A DNA stretch of 8,392 nucleotides from Candidatus Iainarchaeum sp. (GTDB lineage Archaea > Iainarchaeota > Iainarchaeia > Iainarchaeales > JAFGBZ01). The stretch is from NCBI GenBank assembly GCA_016218635.1, contig JACRDJ010000082.1, positions 1-8,392 on the forward strand, written 5' to 3'. The notes beneath the pieces were generated by a model. That model saw only the letters and a list, made by a program, of their open reading frames with translations, searched no databases and was not told where the DNA came from. Below are positions 1-6,059 of the stretch, in pieces (the stretch's first letter is position 1; each line of letters starts with the position of its first letter). The position numbers and the translations under genes are program-made.

Positions 1-307
1 CTCCGCAATTGAGGTCAAACCCGTTGATGGCAAAACTGATGACGCCTTCCTTTAAATCAAACGCACCCACGCACCCGATGGGCGCCCCATACCCGGGGTG
101 AACGTCCGCCAGGGCCAGCGCATATCCCTGAATGCCGGGCAGTTTGGCCACGTTTTTTAGCTGACGCAGCGAACTCCAGTTTCCGGATTCCTCCTCGCGG
201 AGCACGTTCACAATGGTCTGATTCCCATAAACGCGCGCGGGCACCCGCATGCCTTCCTGGGGGGAAACTTCCCATACGTTGGGCTGTTTTTCCGTGAGTT
301 CGGTCAT
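1..307 (-). CDS. rtcB: RNA-splicing ligase RtcB, N-terminal part (cut by left edge)
   Basis: RtcB joins 2',3'-cyclic-phosphate (3'-phosphate) and 5'-OH RNA ends in a GTP- and Mn-dependent reaction, and is the tRNA-splicing ligase of archaea. The first 102 residues are visible. They hold the family signatures MRVPARVYGN (20-29), LPGIQGYALALADVHPGYG (56-74) and IGCVGAFD (77-84). GFDLNCG (96-102) supplies the Asp98 and Cys101 that match the first Mn ligands of the family. The start ATG overlaps the TGA of the preceding DUF302 gene (ATGA), with a GGGGA seven or so bases upstream, so translation is probably coupled. Where most relatives read SPGGVG before the metal site, this one reads SFAING. The GTP-accepting His lies outside the window. 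The family call is firm; enzymatic activity cannot be judged from this part alone. Confidence 0.93.
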   Translation of the reverse strand, partial: MTELTEKQPNVWEVSPQEGMRVPARVYGNQTIVNVLREEESGNWSSLRQLKNVAKLPGIQGYALALADVHPGYGAPIGCVGAFDLKEGVISFAINGFDLNCG

Positions 308-723
308 TTCGTTTCCCCGCTCGGAGTGCCTGCAGCCCTGTCCACGATTTCTTTCAGTTCTTTTTCAGCTTCCTGTGCATCCTTTTCATCCATTTCCGGA
401 AAAAACTGCCGCATGAGACCGGGCCGCATGGTGATGAGTTTGACCCGGCCGTTTTCTTCCATCACATTGATTTTGCAGGGCATGCATAATGAAACCATTT
501 TGTCCTGGTTTAGGAACCGGTCGGCATATTTTCCGGAACATATTTCAATTATTTTCAGCGGAGGGTGGGAGAATCCCCTGGCAGCCAGGCGTTCCCGGAT
601 GTCGTAGACTCCGAACACCGTCCATCCTTTTCGCTCCACTTCCCTTAAAACAGAAACAACCGCTTCACTGAACTCTTTCCGGGTTTCTGCCCCGTACGCA
701 AATTCCTCTTTTTTCATATTCAT
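304..723 (-). CDS. DUF302-like protein between archease and rtcB
   Basis: A 139-residue soluble protein. Residues about 15-105 follow the pattern of the DUF302 fold: a helix leading to GWTVFGVYDIRERLAARGF, then IIEICSGKYADRFL, then LCMPCKINVMEENG. This is the family's cnp...PC+v.v segment, here carrying a CMPC motif (Cys80, Cys83). A charged helical tail of about 30 residues (MDEKDAQEAEKELKE...) extends beyond the domain. The biochemical role of DUF302 is not established. Its place between the gaps (6 bases after archease, 4-base overlap into rtcB) ties it to RNA ligation by context only. An AAGGAG ribosome site (726-731) overlaps the archease stop. It is only 2 bases from the first ATG (723) but 8 from the ATG at codon 3 (717), so the true start may be 717, giving MKKEEF. 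Confidence 0.8.
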   Translation of the reverse strand: MNMKKEEFAYGAETRKEFSEAVVSVLREVERKGWTVFGVYDIRERLAARGFSHPPLKIIEICSGKYADRFLNQDKMVSLCMPCKINVMEENGRVKLITMRPGLMRQFFPEMDEKDAQEAEKELKEIVDRAAGTPSGETK

Positions 724-729
724 TTCTCC

Positions 730-1149
730 TTATACGTCCACAATGCATTGGGCCAGCCATTCCTTTTTTTTCTGTTCTACTTTGAGTTGCGAGTATGTGG
801 CGGCCTTCACTTCCGTTTTAATGAGGTGGCGTTTGAAATTAATCTTTTCGCCGGCCGCTTCGCCGGTTAACTGCAGTCCCCGTTTTTTTTGGATTCTGAT
901 TTTGAATTTTCCAAACAGCATTTGGTGTTTGTCCCGCAGAAAAACGAGTTCGTTTAAAAAATTCACGAGCAGTTCCGCTTCATCCGCTCCGTTCACCCGC
1001 ACGCGCACCTTTTTGGCGGGCTTAATGGAGCGGGTATCCGCCATCACTTCAAAGAGTGCGGTGCCCGCCTGTGCGAAGGCCTCGTTCAGGTTTTTGCCGC
1101 TTCCCCGGATGCCGACGTCGGCCTTGTGCTCGAAGAGGGAGAAGGGCAT
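730..1149 (-). CDS. Archease, activator of RtcB ligase
   Basis: Archease speeds multiple-turnover ligation by RtcB and helps its guanylylation; it is a small soluble metal-binding protein. The 139-residue product has the family layout: FEHKADVGI at the N-terminus (the HxAD motif with a metal-ligand Asp), LNEAFAQAGTALFEVMADT, LLVNFLNELVFLRD, GEKINFKRH, EVKAATYSQLKV and the closing IVDV with the C-terminal Asp. I chose the ATG at 1149. A TTG at 1155 would add two residues but has no better ribosome site, and the product from 1149 begins MPFSLFEHKAD as archeases do. It is the first gene of the archease-DUF302-rtcB operon, six bases before the next gene. A T-rich stretch (1174-1181 on this strand) lies at the right distance for a leaderless promoter, though it could equally be the terminator of the lipoprotein gene. 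Confidence 0.93.
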   Translation of the reverse strand: MPFSLFEHKADVGIRGSGKNLNEAFAQAGTALFEVMADTRSIKPAKKVRVRVNGADEAELLVNFLNELVFLRDKHQMLFGKFKIRIQKKRGLQLTGEAAGEKINFKRHLIKTEVKAATYSQLKVEQKKKEWLAQCIVDV

Positions 1150-1173
1150 ACTCAACCTAGGGGGGTTGGGTTG

Positions 1174-1181
1174 AAAAAATT
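1174..1181 (-). terminator. T-tract after the lipoprotein gene, or weak TATA box of archease
   Basis: On the minus strand this reads AATTTTTT. Archaeal RNA polymerase stops at oligo-T runs, so this could end the lipoprotein transcript about 90 bases after its stop. Its centre also lies about 28 bases before the archease ATG, where a TATA box for a leaderless mRNA would sit. The sequence does not decide between the two. Confidence 0.3.
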
Positions 1182-1267
1182 ACCGGGTGCTACCCATTAA
1201 CCAAAAGCAATTGACAAACGCCTGCACCCGCTTAACCCTGTTTTTTCTGCAATTGCGGACTGCCGGT

Positions 1268-1786
1268 TTATTGAATGTGGACTTCAACGGCATATTCGGA
1301 GTATATCCGGGTTCTTGTGTCCGGGACATCGCATTTTATTTTTGCTTTAATTTGGTATGTGCCTGCCTCATTGTAGTCATAGAACGTAGTTCCCAGATTG
1401 GTTCGGGTTTCTCCGGGTATCCATCCGTCTGCGGTGGAGACGAACGTACAAGCTTCCGTTTCTATGAGGCCCGATCCCCCTAAATTCCGGTAATCCTTAT
1501 AAATTACTGTTTCTGTTTTTGTTTCGCAGCATTTCTTCGGCCCCTTGTTGAAACGGGCCATTGGAAATGAATACCTCCCTTTTGGCAGGGAATTGATTGG
1601 AACGGTAATACTTTGGATAACCATTTCTGCCCGGTTTGGCTCACTAATAAATCGGGTTAGAAACGGATTGGAAGAAAGATCCAGTTTGGGCATGCTGACT
1701 GCCTGTCCCGTGCTTTCGCCCTCCGGTTGCGTGCACCCGCTTAGTATCAGTAAAATTCCGATTAATCCGATTCCGGCCCATTTCAT
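1268..1786 (-). CDS. Predicted secreted lipoprotein, function unknown
   Basis: A 172-residue protein starting with a short, very hydrophobic signal (MKWAGIGLIGILLI) and a lipobox LSGC with Cys18 as the likely lipid-modified residue. A Thr/Gly/Ser-rich linker follows. The mature part carries four further cysteines (86, 87, 113, 152) that could form disulphides outside the membrane. The C-terminal segment YDYNEAGTYQIKAKIKC has the alternating pattern and aGtY turn common in Ig-like or PKD-like beta-sandwich domains; this is a resemblance, not a family match. The ATG is preceded by AAGGGGAA about 8 bases upstream. It is separated from uS10 by about 100 bases with its own possible TATA box, so it is probably transcribed alone. 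I do not recognise the family. Confidence 0.8.
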   Translation of the reverse strand: MKWAGIGLIGILLILSGCTQPEGESTGQAVSMPKLDLSSNPFLTRFISEPNRAEMVIQSITVPINSLPKGRYSFPMARFNKGPKKCCETKTETVIYKDYRNLGGSGLIETEACTFVSTADGWIPGETRTNLGTTFYDYNEAGTYQIKAKIKCDVPDTRTRIYSEYAVEVHIQ

Positions 1787-1831
1787 TTTTCAGTTCCCCT
1801 TCATTGGAATGAAAATACTGTGTTTGGGAGA

Positions 1832-1839
1832 GTATTAAA
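1832..1839 (-). promoter_or_regulatory. Possible TATA box for the lipoprotein gene
   Basis: Minus-strand TTTAATAC preceded by a purine-rich stretch (GAAAAGC). A start site about 25 bases downstream would fall near 1810 and give a leader of about 24 bases containing the AAGGGGAA ribosome site. Position and composition only. Confidence 0.35.
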
Positions 1840-1886
1840 CGTTTGCTTTTCCGAACGGAGATTGACAGAAAACAGAGCCAACAGAC

Positions 1887-2204
1887 TTACTTTTCCTTGA
1901 ACTCAATTTCAATTTTCACGTTTTCGGGGATTTCAACGCGCATGATCATGCGGAGCGTGCGTTCGTCGGCTTCCACGTCAATGATGCGTTTGTGGATGCG
2001 CATCTGCCATTTTTCGTAGGTTTCGGTTCCGCCGCCCGCGGGGCTCTTGCGGGTGGGAATCAGCAGTTTCTTGGTGGGTAAAGCAATGCGGCCGGAGTGC
2101 TTCACGCCCGTTCGGTCCGCAATTTCCAGCATTTTGGCGGTCACGTCATCAAGCACCTTATAATCGGGGCTCGCGAGCTTGATTCGGGCTTTTTGTCCGG
2201 CCAT
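1887..2204 (-). CDS. rps10: Small ribosomal subunit protein uS10
   Basis: uS10 is a protein of the 30S head. The 105-residue product matches the archaeal form: QKARIKLASPDYKVLDDVTAKML at the N-terminus, HSGRIALPTKKLLIPTRKSP in the long loop region, and YEKWQMRIHKRIIDVEADERTLRMIMRVEIPENVKIEIE at the C-terminus. It follows the EF-1A gene by about 24 bases on the same strand, an arrangement conserved in archaea, and is probably co-transcribed. Start choice: ATG at 2204 gives MAGQKARIKL, close to other archaeal S10 proteins. A GTG at 2210 would add two residues and has a better-spaced AGG (2217-2219), so it remains possible. Confidence 0.96.
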   Translation of the reverse strand: MAGQKARIKLASPDYKVLDDVTAKMLEIADRTGVKHSGRIALPTKKLLIPTRKSPAGGGTETYEKWQMRIHKRIIDVEADERTLRMIMRVEIPENVKIEIEFKEK

Positions 2205-2228
2205 ATGCACATACTGCCTGTTGAGTGG

Positions 2229-3503
2229 TTACTTGGTAACCGGAATCACGGTTTGAATGATTCCGGCTGCCACAGTCTGTCCCATGTCGCGGATGGCAAA
2301 GCGTCCCAGCTGGGGGAACTTGGCGTATTCTTCCACGCACACGGGGCGGGTGGGAATGATTTTCACGATGGCCGCATCCCCGGTCTTGAGGAACTTGGGG
2401 TTTTCTTCCTTAACCTGTCCGGTGCGGGGATCCAGGGTTTTCTGGATTTCCGCCAGACGGCAGGAAAGCTGTGCGGTGTGCATGTGGAAAACGGGGGTGT
2501 AGTTGATGGGGATTGCGGTCGGGTGGGAGAGTACCACAATGCGGGCAATGAATTCCTTGGCTACGGTGGGCGGATCGGAGGGTTTTCCGATTACGTCTCC
2601 GCGGGCAATGTCTTCTTTGTTGAGTCCGCGTACGTTGAATCCGATGTTGTCTCCCGGGCGTCCTTCCGTCAGTTGTTCGTGGTGGGCTTCAACGGTTTTA
2701 ACCTGTCCCTTTTTGCCGGAGGGCATGACGATGATTTCGTCGTTGGGGCGCAGGATTCCGCATTCTACCCGGCCAACGGGCACGGTTCCGACTCCCTTAA
2801 TGGTGTAGACGTCCTGTACGGGAATGCGCAGGGGCTTGTCAACGGCGGGTTCGGGGGCTTTAAGCTTGTCAAGTGCTTCCAGGAGGCAGGGTCCCTTAAA
2901 CCACGTCATTTTTGTGGTGGCCTTGGTGATGTTTTCCCCGTCCCAGGCACTGATAGCCACGAAGGTTAATTGTTCGTCCTTGAATCCGACTCCGTTAAGG
3001 AGTTTTTTGAGTTCATCGTACACCTTCTTGTACGCGGCTTCCTGATAACCCATTTCGTCCATCTTGTTGATGGCCACCACAATCTGCTTGATTCCCATGA
3101 CCTGGGCGAGGAATGCGTGTTCCTTGGTTTGGGGCTGGATTCCTTCCTTGGCGGAGCACACCAGCACGGCGGCGTCTGCCTGACTGGTTCCGGTAATCAT
3201 GTTCTTGACGAAGTCCCGGTGTCCGGGGGCGTCAATGATGGTGAAGCGGTTGTTCTTGGCTTCAAATTTACGGTAGGAAACATCAATGGTTACTCCGCGT
3301 TCCCGTTCTTCCTTGAGGGTGTCCATGGCGTACGCGAATGCAAAGGTTCCCTTTCCCTGGGCATCTGCTTCTGCCTTGAGTTTGCGGTAATCGTTTTCGC
3401 TCAGCGAACCGGTGTCATAGAGCACGCGGCCCACCAGGGTGGACTTGCCGTGGTCTACGTGTCCAATGAAGATCAGGTTAATGTGCGGCTTCTCGTTTGC
3501 CAT
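2229..3503 (-). CDS. tuf: Translation elongation factor 1-alpha (EF-1A, EF-Tu family)
   Basis: This GTPase brings aminoacyl-tRNA to the ribosomal A site; in archaea it also delivers the termination and rescue factors aRF1 and aPelota. It is complete at 424 residues, the usual archaeal length. G1 is GHVDHGKS (14-21), the switch I region ends ERERGVTIDV (66-75), G3 is DAPGH (91-95), G4 is NKMD (146-149) and G5 is SAW (185-187). The beta-barrel domain II starts near LRIPVQDVYTIKGVGTVPVGRV, and domain III runs from about residue 320 to the end (HPTAIPINYTPVFHMHTAQ, LGRFAIRDMGQTVAAGII). No intein is present in its P-loop, unlike EF-2 in this window. The ATG has a strong GGAGG (3512-3516) 8 bases upstream. 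It leads the EF-1A-uS10 pair. Confidence 0.98.
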   Translation of the reverse strand: MANEKPHINLIFIGHVDHGKSTLVGRVLYDTGSLSENDYRKLKAEADAQGKGTFAFAYAMDTLKEERERGVTIDVSYRKFEAKNNRFTIIDAPGHRDFVKNMITGTSQADAAVLVCSAKEGIQPQTKEHAFLAQVMGIKQIVVAINKMDEMGYQEAAYKKVYDELKKLLNGVGFKDEQLTFVAISAWDGENITKATTKMTWFKGPCLLEALDKLKAPEPAVDKPLRIPVQDVYTIKGVGTVPVGRVECGILRPNDEIIVMPSGKKGQVKTVEAHHEQLTEGRPGDNIGFNVRGLNKEDIARGDVIGKPSDPPTVAKEFIARIVVLSHPTAIPINYTPVFHMHTAQLSCRLAEIQKTLDPRTGQVKEENPKFLKTGDAAIVKIIPTRPVCVEEYAKFPQLGRFAIRDMGQTVAAGIIQTVIPVTK

Positions 3504-3511
3504 ATTTGATT

Positions 3512-3516
3512 CCTCC
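3512..3516 (-). promoter_or_regulatory. Ribosome binding site of EF-1A
   Basis: GGAGG on the minus strand, 8 bases before the ATG. It is the most canonical Shine-Dalgarno site in the window and implies that the EF-1A mRNA has a leader, unlike the genes here with a TATA box close to the start codon. Confidence 0.8.
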
Positions 3517-3552
3517 GAAATGTAAGTTTAATTTTTTTTGCTCTAAAAGGCG

Positions 3553-3560
3553 ATTTTAAG
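3553..3560 (-). promoter_or_regulatory. Possible TATA box of the EF-1A-uS10 transcript
   Basis: Minus-strand CTTAAAAT, placed to give a start near 3530 and a leader of about 27 bases that includes the GGAGG. Two other A/T boxes (TTTTAAGG near 3571-3578, TTTTTAAA near 3606-3613) are possible alternatives, so this choice is tentative. Confidence 0.35.
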
Positions 3561-3603
3561 CCATTCTACCTTAAAACAGCAACTACTTACTCTTCCGCTA
3601 AAA

Positions 3604-3657
3604 GGTTTAAAAACCAAGTGGTGGAAAGAGGCCTAAACCGGCCGGGTTTACATAAAC
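3604..3657. repeat. Cluster of GGTTTA/TAAACC half-sites upstream of EF-1A
   Basis: GGTTTA at 3604 faces AAACC at 3611-3615. TAAACC (3634-3639) faces GGTTTA (3645-3650) across five bases, a perfect 6-bp inverted repeat, and TAAAC (3653-3657) follows two bases later. These five half-sites lie 100 to 155 bases before the EF-1A start in a gap that otherwise holds no gene. A regulator-binding region is one reading; chance in an A/T-rich promoter region is another. Confidence 0.4.
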
Positions 3658-3726
3658 GGTCTTTATTTGATGAATTTCCTGTTTTGGGGGATTTGAAGCA
3701 GTACAGGAATGGTGTTTTCTTGCTGC

Positions 3727-4587
3727 TTAGCCTCTCTTAGGGGTCGTGTGTGGCTTTAAATTGGTTTTTCGGGGTTCTCTTGGCGGAATGGGCAGTTCTC
3801 CCGATGACATTTTTTGGACTTTCCGGTCAATGACCATTCCGAATATTCTTGGAAGCGGCAGTCCTTTCTCTGCATAATCTTTTAGCCGTCCCACCAGCAC
3901 CGGCAGGAATTCATTGTCTATTCCTTCCGTGAGTGATTTTCCTTCCCGGGCATGCGTAATGAATGCTCTGACGTTGCGGTCGGCAATGGTGGTAAGCAGC
4001 AGGTGGTCCAGGACATGCGCCGCGGCTATGTTCCCTTTTTCCAGCTGTTTTGGGGCTTCCATGGCCAGCAGGGTGACGGCCCTTTTTTTTTGTTCAATCC
4101 CGTGGGTTGATCGGATGTAAACGTTAATCGGGCTTCTTTCGGCGAGGGCTTTAACGTGTTCGGAGCCCAGGTGCCCGGTCATTCCCTTTAAGAGGCTCAC
4201 CAGCAGATCTTCGTATTTTTCCCGGGTTTCTCTGGTTCCGATGACGGTGCCCAACTGTATGACGCTTAATGTTTTCATTAATTCCGATTCCGGGAGAATG
4301 GAGACTTCGGATGGTTTTTTGAGGAGGTGAAGCGCGCAGGCACTGGTGGAAAGGTCTTTTTCGCGCTGGGCTCCCGTGAAATCGTTTTCAAAACCGGGTA
4401 TGCGGTCCGTTTTTCTTGTATGTACGGCCTCGCTGATGGCGTCCGAGAGCTGATGACGGTATGCTGAGAACCAGGCCCCGCTTTTGCCGGCGTGTTTTTT
4501 AATGAATTCCGGAAGCGCCACGTAGATTTCCACAGCCCTTGAAAAGTTTTCCGAAAGCTGATCCAGTGAGGCCCGGGGAGTGTCCAT
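3727..4587 (-). CDS. Unrecognised, probably all-helical protein
   Basis: I do not recognise the family. From the chosen start the product has 286 residues, no signal peptide and no membrane segment. It is rich in amphipathic helical stretches (SLDQLSENFSRAVEIYVALPEF, KYEDLLVSLLKGMTG, EQKKRAVTLLAMEAPKQL, AAAHVLDHLLLTTI) and ends in a basic, Pro-rich tail (PPREPRKTNLKPHTTPKRG). No catalytic motif stands out. Start: the reading frame is open to an ATG at 4671, ten bases after vapC, but that ATG has no ribosome site and would add 28 residues (MRPFFFSSG...). The ATG at 4587 begins MDTPRASLDQ and has a TTAAAAG box centred 27 bases upstream, which fits a leaderless mRNA, so I prefer it. The gene follows vapC on the same strand, but nothing shows it belongs to the toxin-antitoxin unit. 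Confidence 0.7.
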   Translation of the reverse strand: MDTPRASLDQLSENFSRAVEIYVALPEFIKKHAGKSGAWFSAYRHQLSDAISEAVHTRKTDRIPGFENDFTGAQREKDLSTSACALHLLKKPSEVSILPESELMKTLSVIQLGTVIGTRETREKYEDLLVSLLKGMTGHLGSEHVKALAERSPINVYIRSTHGIEQKKRAVTLLAMEAPKQLEKGNIAAAHVLDHLLLTTIADRNVRAFITHAREGKSLTEGIDNEFLPVLVGRLKDYAEKGLPLPRIFGMVIDRKVQKMSSGELPIPPREPRKTNLKPHTTPKRG

Positions 4588-4610
4588 GAAAAATATAGGC
4601 GCAGGTACTT

Positions 4611-4617
4611 CTTTTAA
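4611..4617 (-). promoter_or_regulatory. Possible TATA box for the 286-residue protein
   Basis: Minus-strand TTAAAAG, centred about 27 bases before the ATG at 4587, which is the spacing for leaderless transcription. It lies inside the upstream extension of the reading frame, which is the reason for preferring the shorter protein. Confidence 0.35.
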
Positions 4618-4681
4618 GGATGCATGGCTTTTGGCCAAAATGGTGCCCGAGGAAAAGAAAAACGGTCGCATGGGCGTAGTT

Positions 4682-5041
4682 TCATTTGATAAATTCCACG
4701 TTTTCGAGGCCTTTAAATTGGGAATCGCCGGTCAGGAACAACAGCTTATTCCGGCGGGACAGTGTGTAGCCAATGGCGTCCGCGTAGGACAGTTTTTGGG
4801 CGCGGTATTCGTAGCGAAAGACTGCTGCTGTCAAGAGTGCAGCCTGATCCACCTGAACAATGTTGGCCTTAATGTAATTCATTTCTTTTTCGGCTGTTTT
4901 AAGATCACTGTTTCGGATAGTAATATAGGCAAATTCAAGGAGCTGAAAAACGCCGGTATATATGGGTGTTTTTCCGTATTCTTCATAGGCTGGATTTCCG
5001 GCAACCCACTCCAATAACGCATAGGTATCAAAAAAATACAT
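4682..5041 (-). CDS. vapC: VapC-like PIN-domain toxin (ribonuclease)
   Basis: PIN-domain ribonucleases of the VapC type cleave tRNA or rRNA and are held inactive by their VapB partner. The 119-residue protein is one PIN domain. The acidic residues expected at the metal site are Asp5 (YFFDTYALLE), Glu36 (FQLLEFAYI), Asp88 (LSYADAIGY) and Asp106 (LFLTGDSQF). The core strand-helix order agrees with the family and the length is normal (about 120-135), so it appears intact. Its ATG follows the TGA of the antitoxin gene with no gap, so the two are translated together. The RNA target cannot be told from sequence. Confidence 0.93.
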   Translation of the reverse strand: MYFFDTYALLEWVAGNPAYEEYGKTPIYTGVFQLLEFAYITIRNSDLKTAEKEMNYIKANIVQVDQAALLTAAVFRYEYRAQKLSYADAIGYTLSRRNKLLFLTGDSQFKGLENVEFIK

Positions 5042-5266
5042 TCACCAGTCACTTTCTTCCCGTGAACGGTCCTTTTCCTTCTGGGCATCAATTTTGAGGT
5101 GTTTGAGCGAACCAAACCCGCGCGAATCAGGTAATCTGGCCAGTTTCCGGATATTCACTGCAACCTCTTCATTCTCCTGAATACCTTCCTGCTCCAATAG
5201 TTTTTTGGACACCAGGATGCCGGTGCTGTTTCCCCACCTCTTCACACGAACAATGGTTTCAAGCAT
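5042..5266 (-). CDS. vapB: VapB-like antitoxin with AbrB/MazE-type DNA-binding domain
   Basis: A 74-residue protein. Residues 1-45 (VRVKRWGNSTGILVSKKLLEQEGIQENEEVAVNI) match the swapped-hairpin AbrB/SpoVT/MazE domain: the RWGNS turn, the ILVSKKLLEQ helix and the EEVAVNI strand. The charged C-terminus (LKIDAQKEKDRSREESDW) is the likely region that wraps the toxin. It lies directly before vapC (TGA then ATG, zero gap), the usual antitoxin-first order, and probably represses its own promoter, where a 10-bp tandem repeat is found. There is no ribosome site, but a TATA-like box lies 25 bases before the ATG, so the mRNA is probably leaderless. Confidence 0.92.
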   Translation of the reverse strand: MLETIVRVKRWGNSTGILVSKKLLEQEGIQENEEVAVNIRKLARLPDSRGFGSLKHLKIDAQKEKDRSREESDW

Positions 5267-5295
5267 ATGTATAACTATGTCTAACTTTTATTTAA
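5267..5295 (-). promoter_or_regulatory. vapBC promoter with a 10-bp tandem repeat (possible operator)
   Basis: The minus-strand TATA-like TTAAATAAA (5287-5295) is centred about 25 bases before the vapB ATG. Between the box and the ATG lie two adjacent copies of a 10-mer, AGTTAGACAT (5277-5286) and AGTTATACAT (5267-5276), with nine of ten positions identical and spaced one helical turn apart. That is where a dimeric or tetrameric VapB-VapC complex would block transcription. Confidence 0.55.
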
Positions 5296-5323
5296 TGGTT
5301 TGCGGCCGGACCCCATGAAAACA

Positions 5324-5336
5324 GAAACCATTTATA
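5324..5336 (+). promoter_or_regulatory. BRE and TATA box of the orphan gene at 5359
   Basis: GAAACC (5324-5329) resembles the TFB-recognition element and stands directly before TTTATA (5331-5336). The box is centred 26 bases before the ATG at 5359 and no Shine-Dalgarno site is present, so the transcript should start at or next to the ATG. This is the clearest archaeal promoter in the window and supports that the plus-strand gene is real. Confidence 0.65.
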
Positions 5337-5358
5337 GGTTCAAATCCTTTGTTAGTTC

Positions 5359-6045
5359 ATGCCTTCTTCCGTTCGTCGGTCCAAGTCCGTTAATGTATTC
5401 AGCCTGCGCCGGCTGGGCAATGCGCTTAGGAAAAACCCGAAGCTGGGTCTGGCGATTCGGGGAACCTCGTGGGCTGAAACCAAAAACGTGAAAAAAACGG
5501 ATGAAATTTTTCACCCGGAAGGGAGAACCATTTATATGCAGGTGGCTCCGGCGCATGTTGGGACAAACCGGGAAACAGTCCGGCAGTTAAGGGCCGCACT
5601 ACTATACGCATCCAGGTTTTCCATGAATGGTAAAAGACTTTTTGAGTGGAGAAACTGGAAAGCACCGAAAGATTTTCCCGCAATTGTAATAATCGGAAAA
5701 GCCCCCAATTACCGGGGGTGGATGGAACCGGAAACCGTGCATGATTATTCTTTCCGGGATAGGGAATGCTGGCATGTTGAACTGAAGGCATTCCCGAAAG
5801 ACAATGACTGCTCTGTTCCCGGCAGCCAGGTGCTGGCCACCGTCCGTCCGACCAAGAAGGAAATGGCGGAACTGGAACAGTCGGTCGTAAAGAACTTGGA
5901 GAAGAAACTGGGAAGAAACCTCCAGTCCTACGACCATGTGGCAAGAGCCTATTCTATGAGTGATGCATTCGACCGCCTGATGGTCAACAAGGCCGCGCGG
6001 GTCATCGTGAAGGCTTATCGGAAAGAGCTGAAACCAACGAAATAG
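5359..6045 (+). CDS. Orphan basic protein, function unknown
   Basis: I do not recognise this 228-residue protein. It has no signal peptide or membrane segment. The N-terminus is strongly basic (RRSKS, SLRRLGNALRKNPK). The middle holds hydrophobic strands (DFPAIVIIGKAPNYRGW at 105-121) with many Trp and Tyr. The last 60 residues are probably helical (KKEMAELEQSVVKNLEKKLG, then NKAARVIVKAYRKELK). Cysteines are at 137 and 151 only. It is the only plus-strand gene of the window, driven by a clear BRE/TATA promoter with no leader, and it diverges from vapBC. Directly after its stop come T5 (6046-6050) and then a tandem array of RNA-like hairpins on the same strand. The basic character would suit a nucleic-acid-binding protein, which is inference only. 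Confidence 0.75.
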   Translation: MPSSVRRSKSVNVFSLRRLGNALRKNPKLGLAIRGTSWAETKNVKKTDEIFHPEGRTIYMQVAPAHVGTNRETVRQLRAALLYASRFSMNGKRLFEWRNWKAPKDFPAIVIIGKAPNYRGWMEPETVHDYSFRDRECWHVELKAFPKDNDCSVPGSQVLATVRPTKKEMAELEQSVVKNLEKKLGRNLQSYDHVARAYSMSDAFDRLMVNKAARVIVKAYRKELKPTK

Positions 6046-6050
6046 TTTTT
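6046..6050 (+). terminator. Oligo-T run after the orphan gene
   Basis: T5 directly follows the TAG stop on the plus strand. Archaeal polymerase can stop at such runs, but five T's is a weak signal, so read-through into the hairpin array is possible. Confidence 0.3.
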
Positions 6051-6059
6051 GTCAAGTAC

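Noticed and set aside
1..12. Intein at the Asn-Cys site of RtcB, where some archaeal RtcB inteins insert
   Set aside because: Asn is followed directly by Cys-Gly and a G, which fits the uninterrupted extein CGV. Only one base past the Gly is visible, so an intein beginning with Cys-Gly cannot be fully excluded.
57..275. Minus-strand 72-codon open frame at the left edge
   Set aside because: It is out of frame within the clearly conserved RtcB N-terminus.
1152..1174. Hairpin TCAACC/GGTTGA just before archease
   Set aside because: A 6-bp stem with a G-rich loop; too short and isolated to claim as a regulatory structure.
2097..3509. Long plus-strand open frames opposite uS10 and EF-1A
   Set aside because: They are antisense to strongly conserved genes, and the translations resemble no protein.
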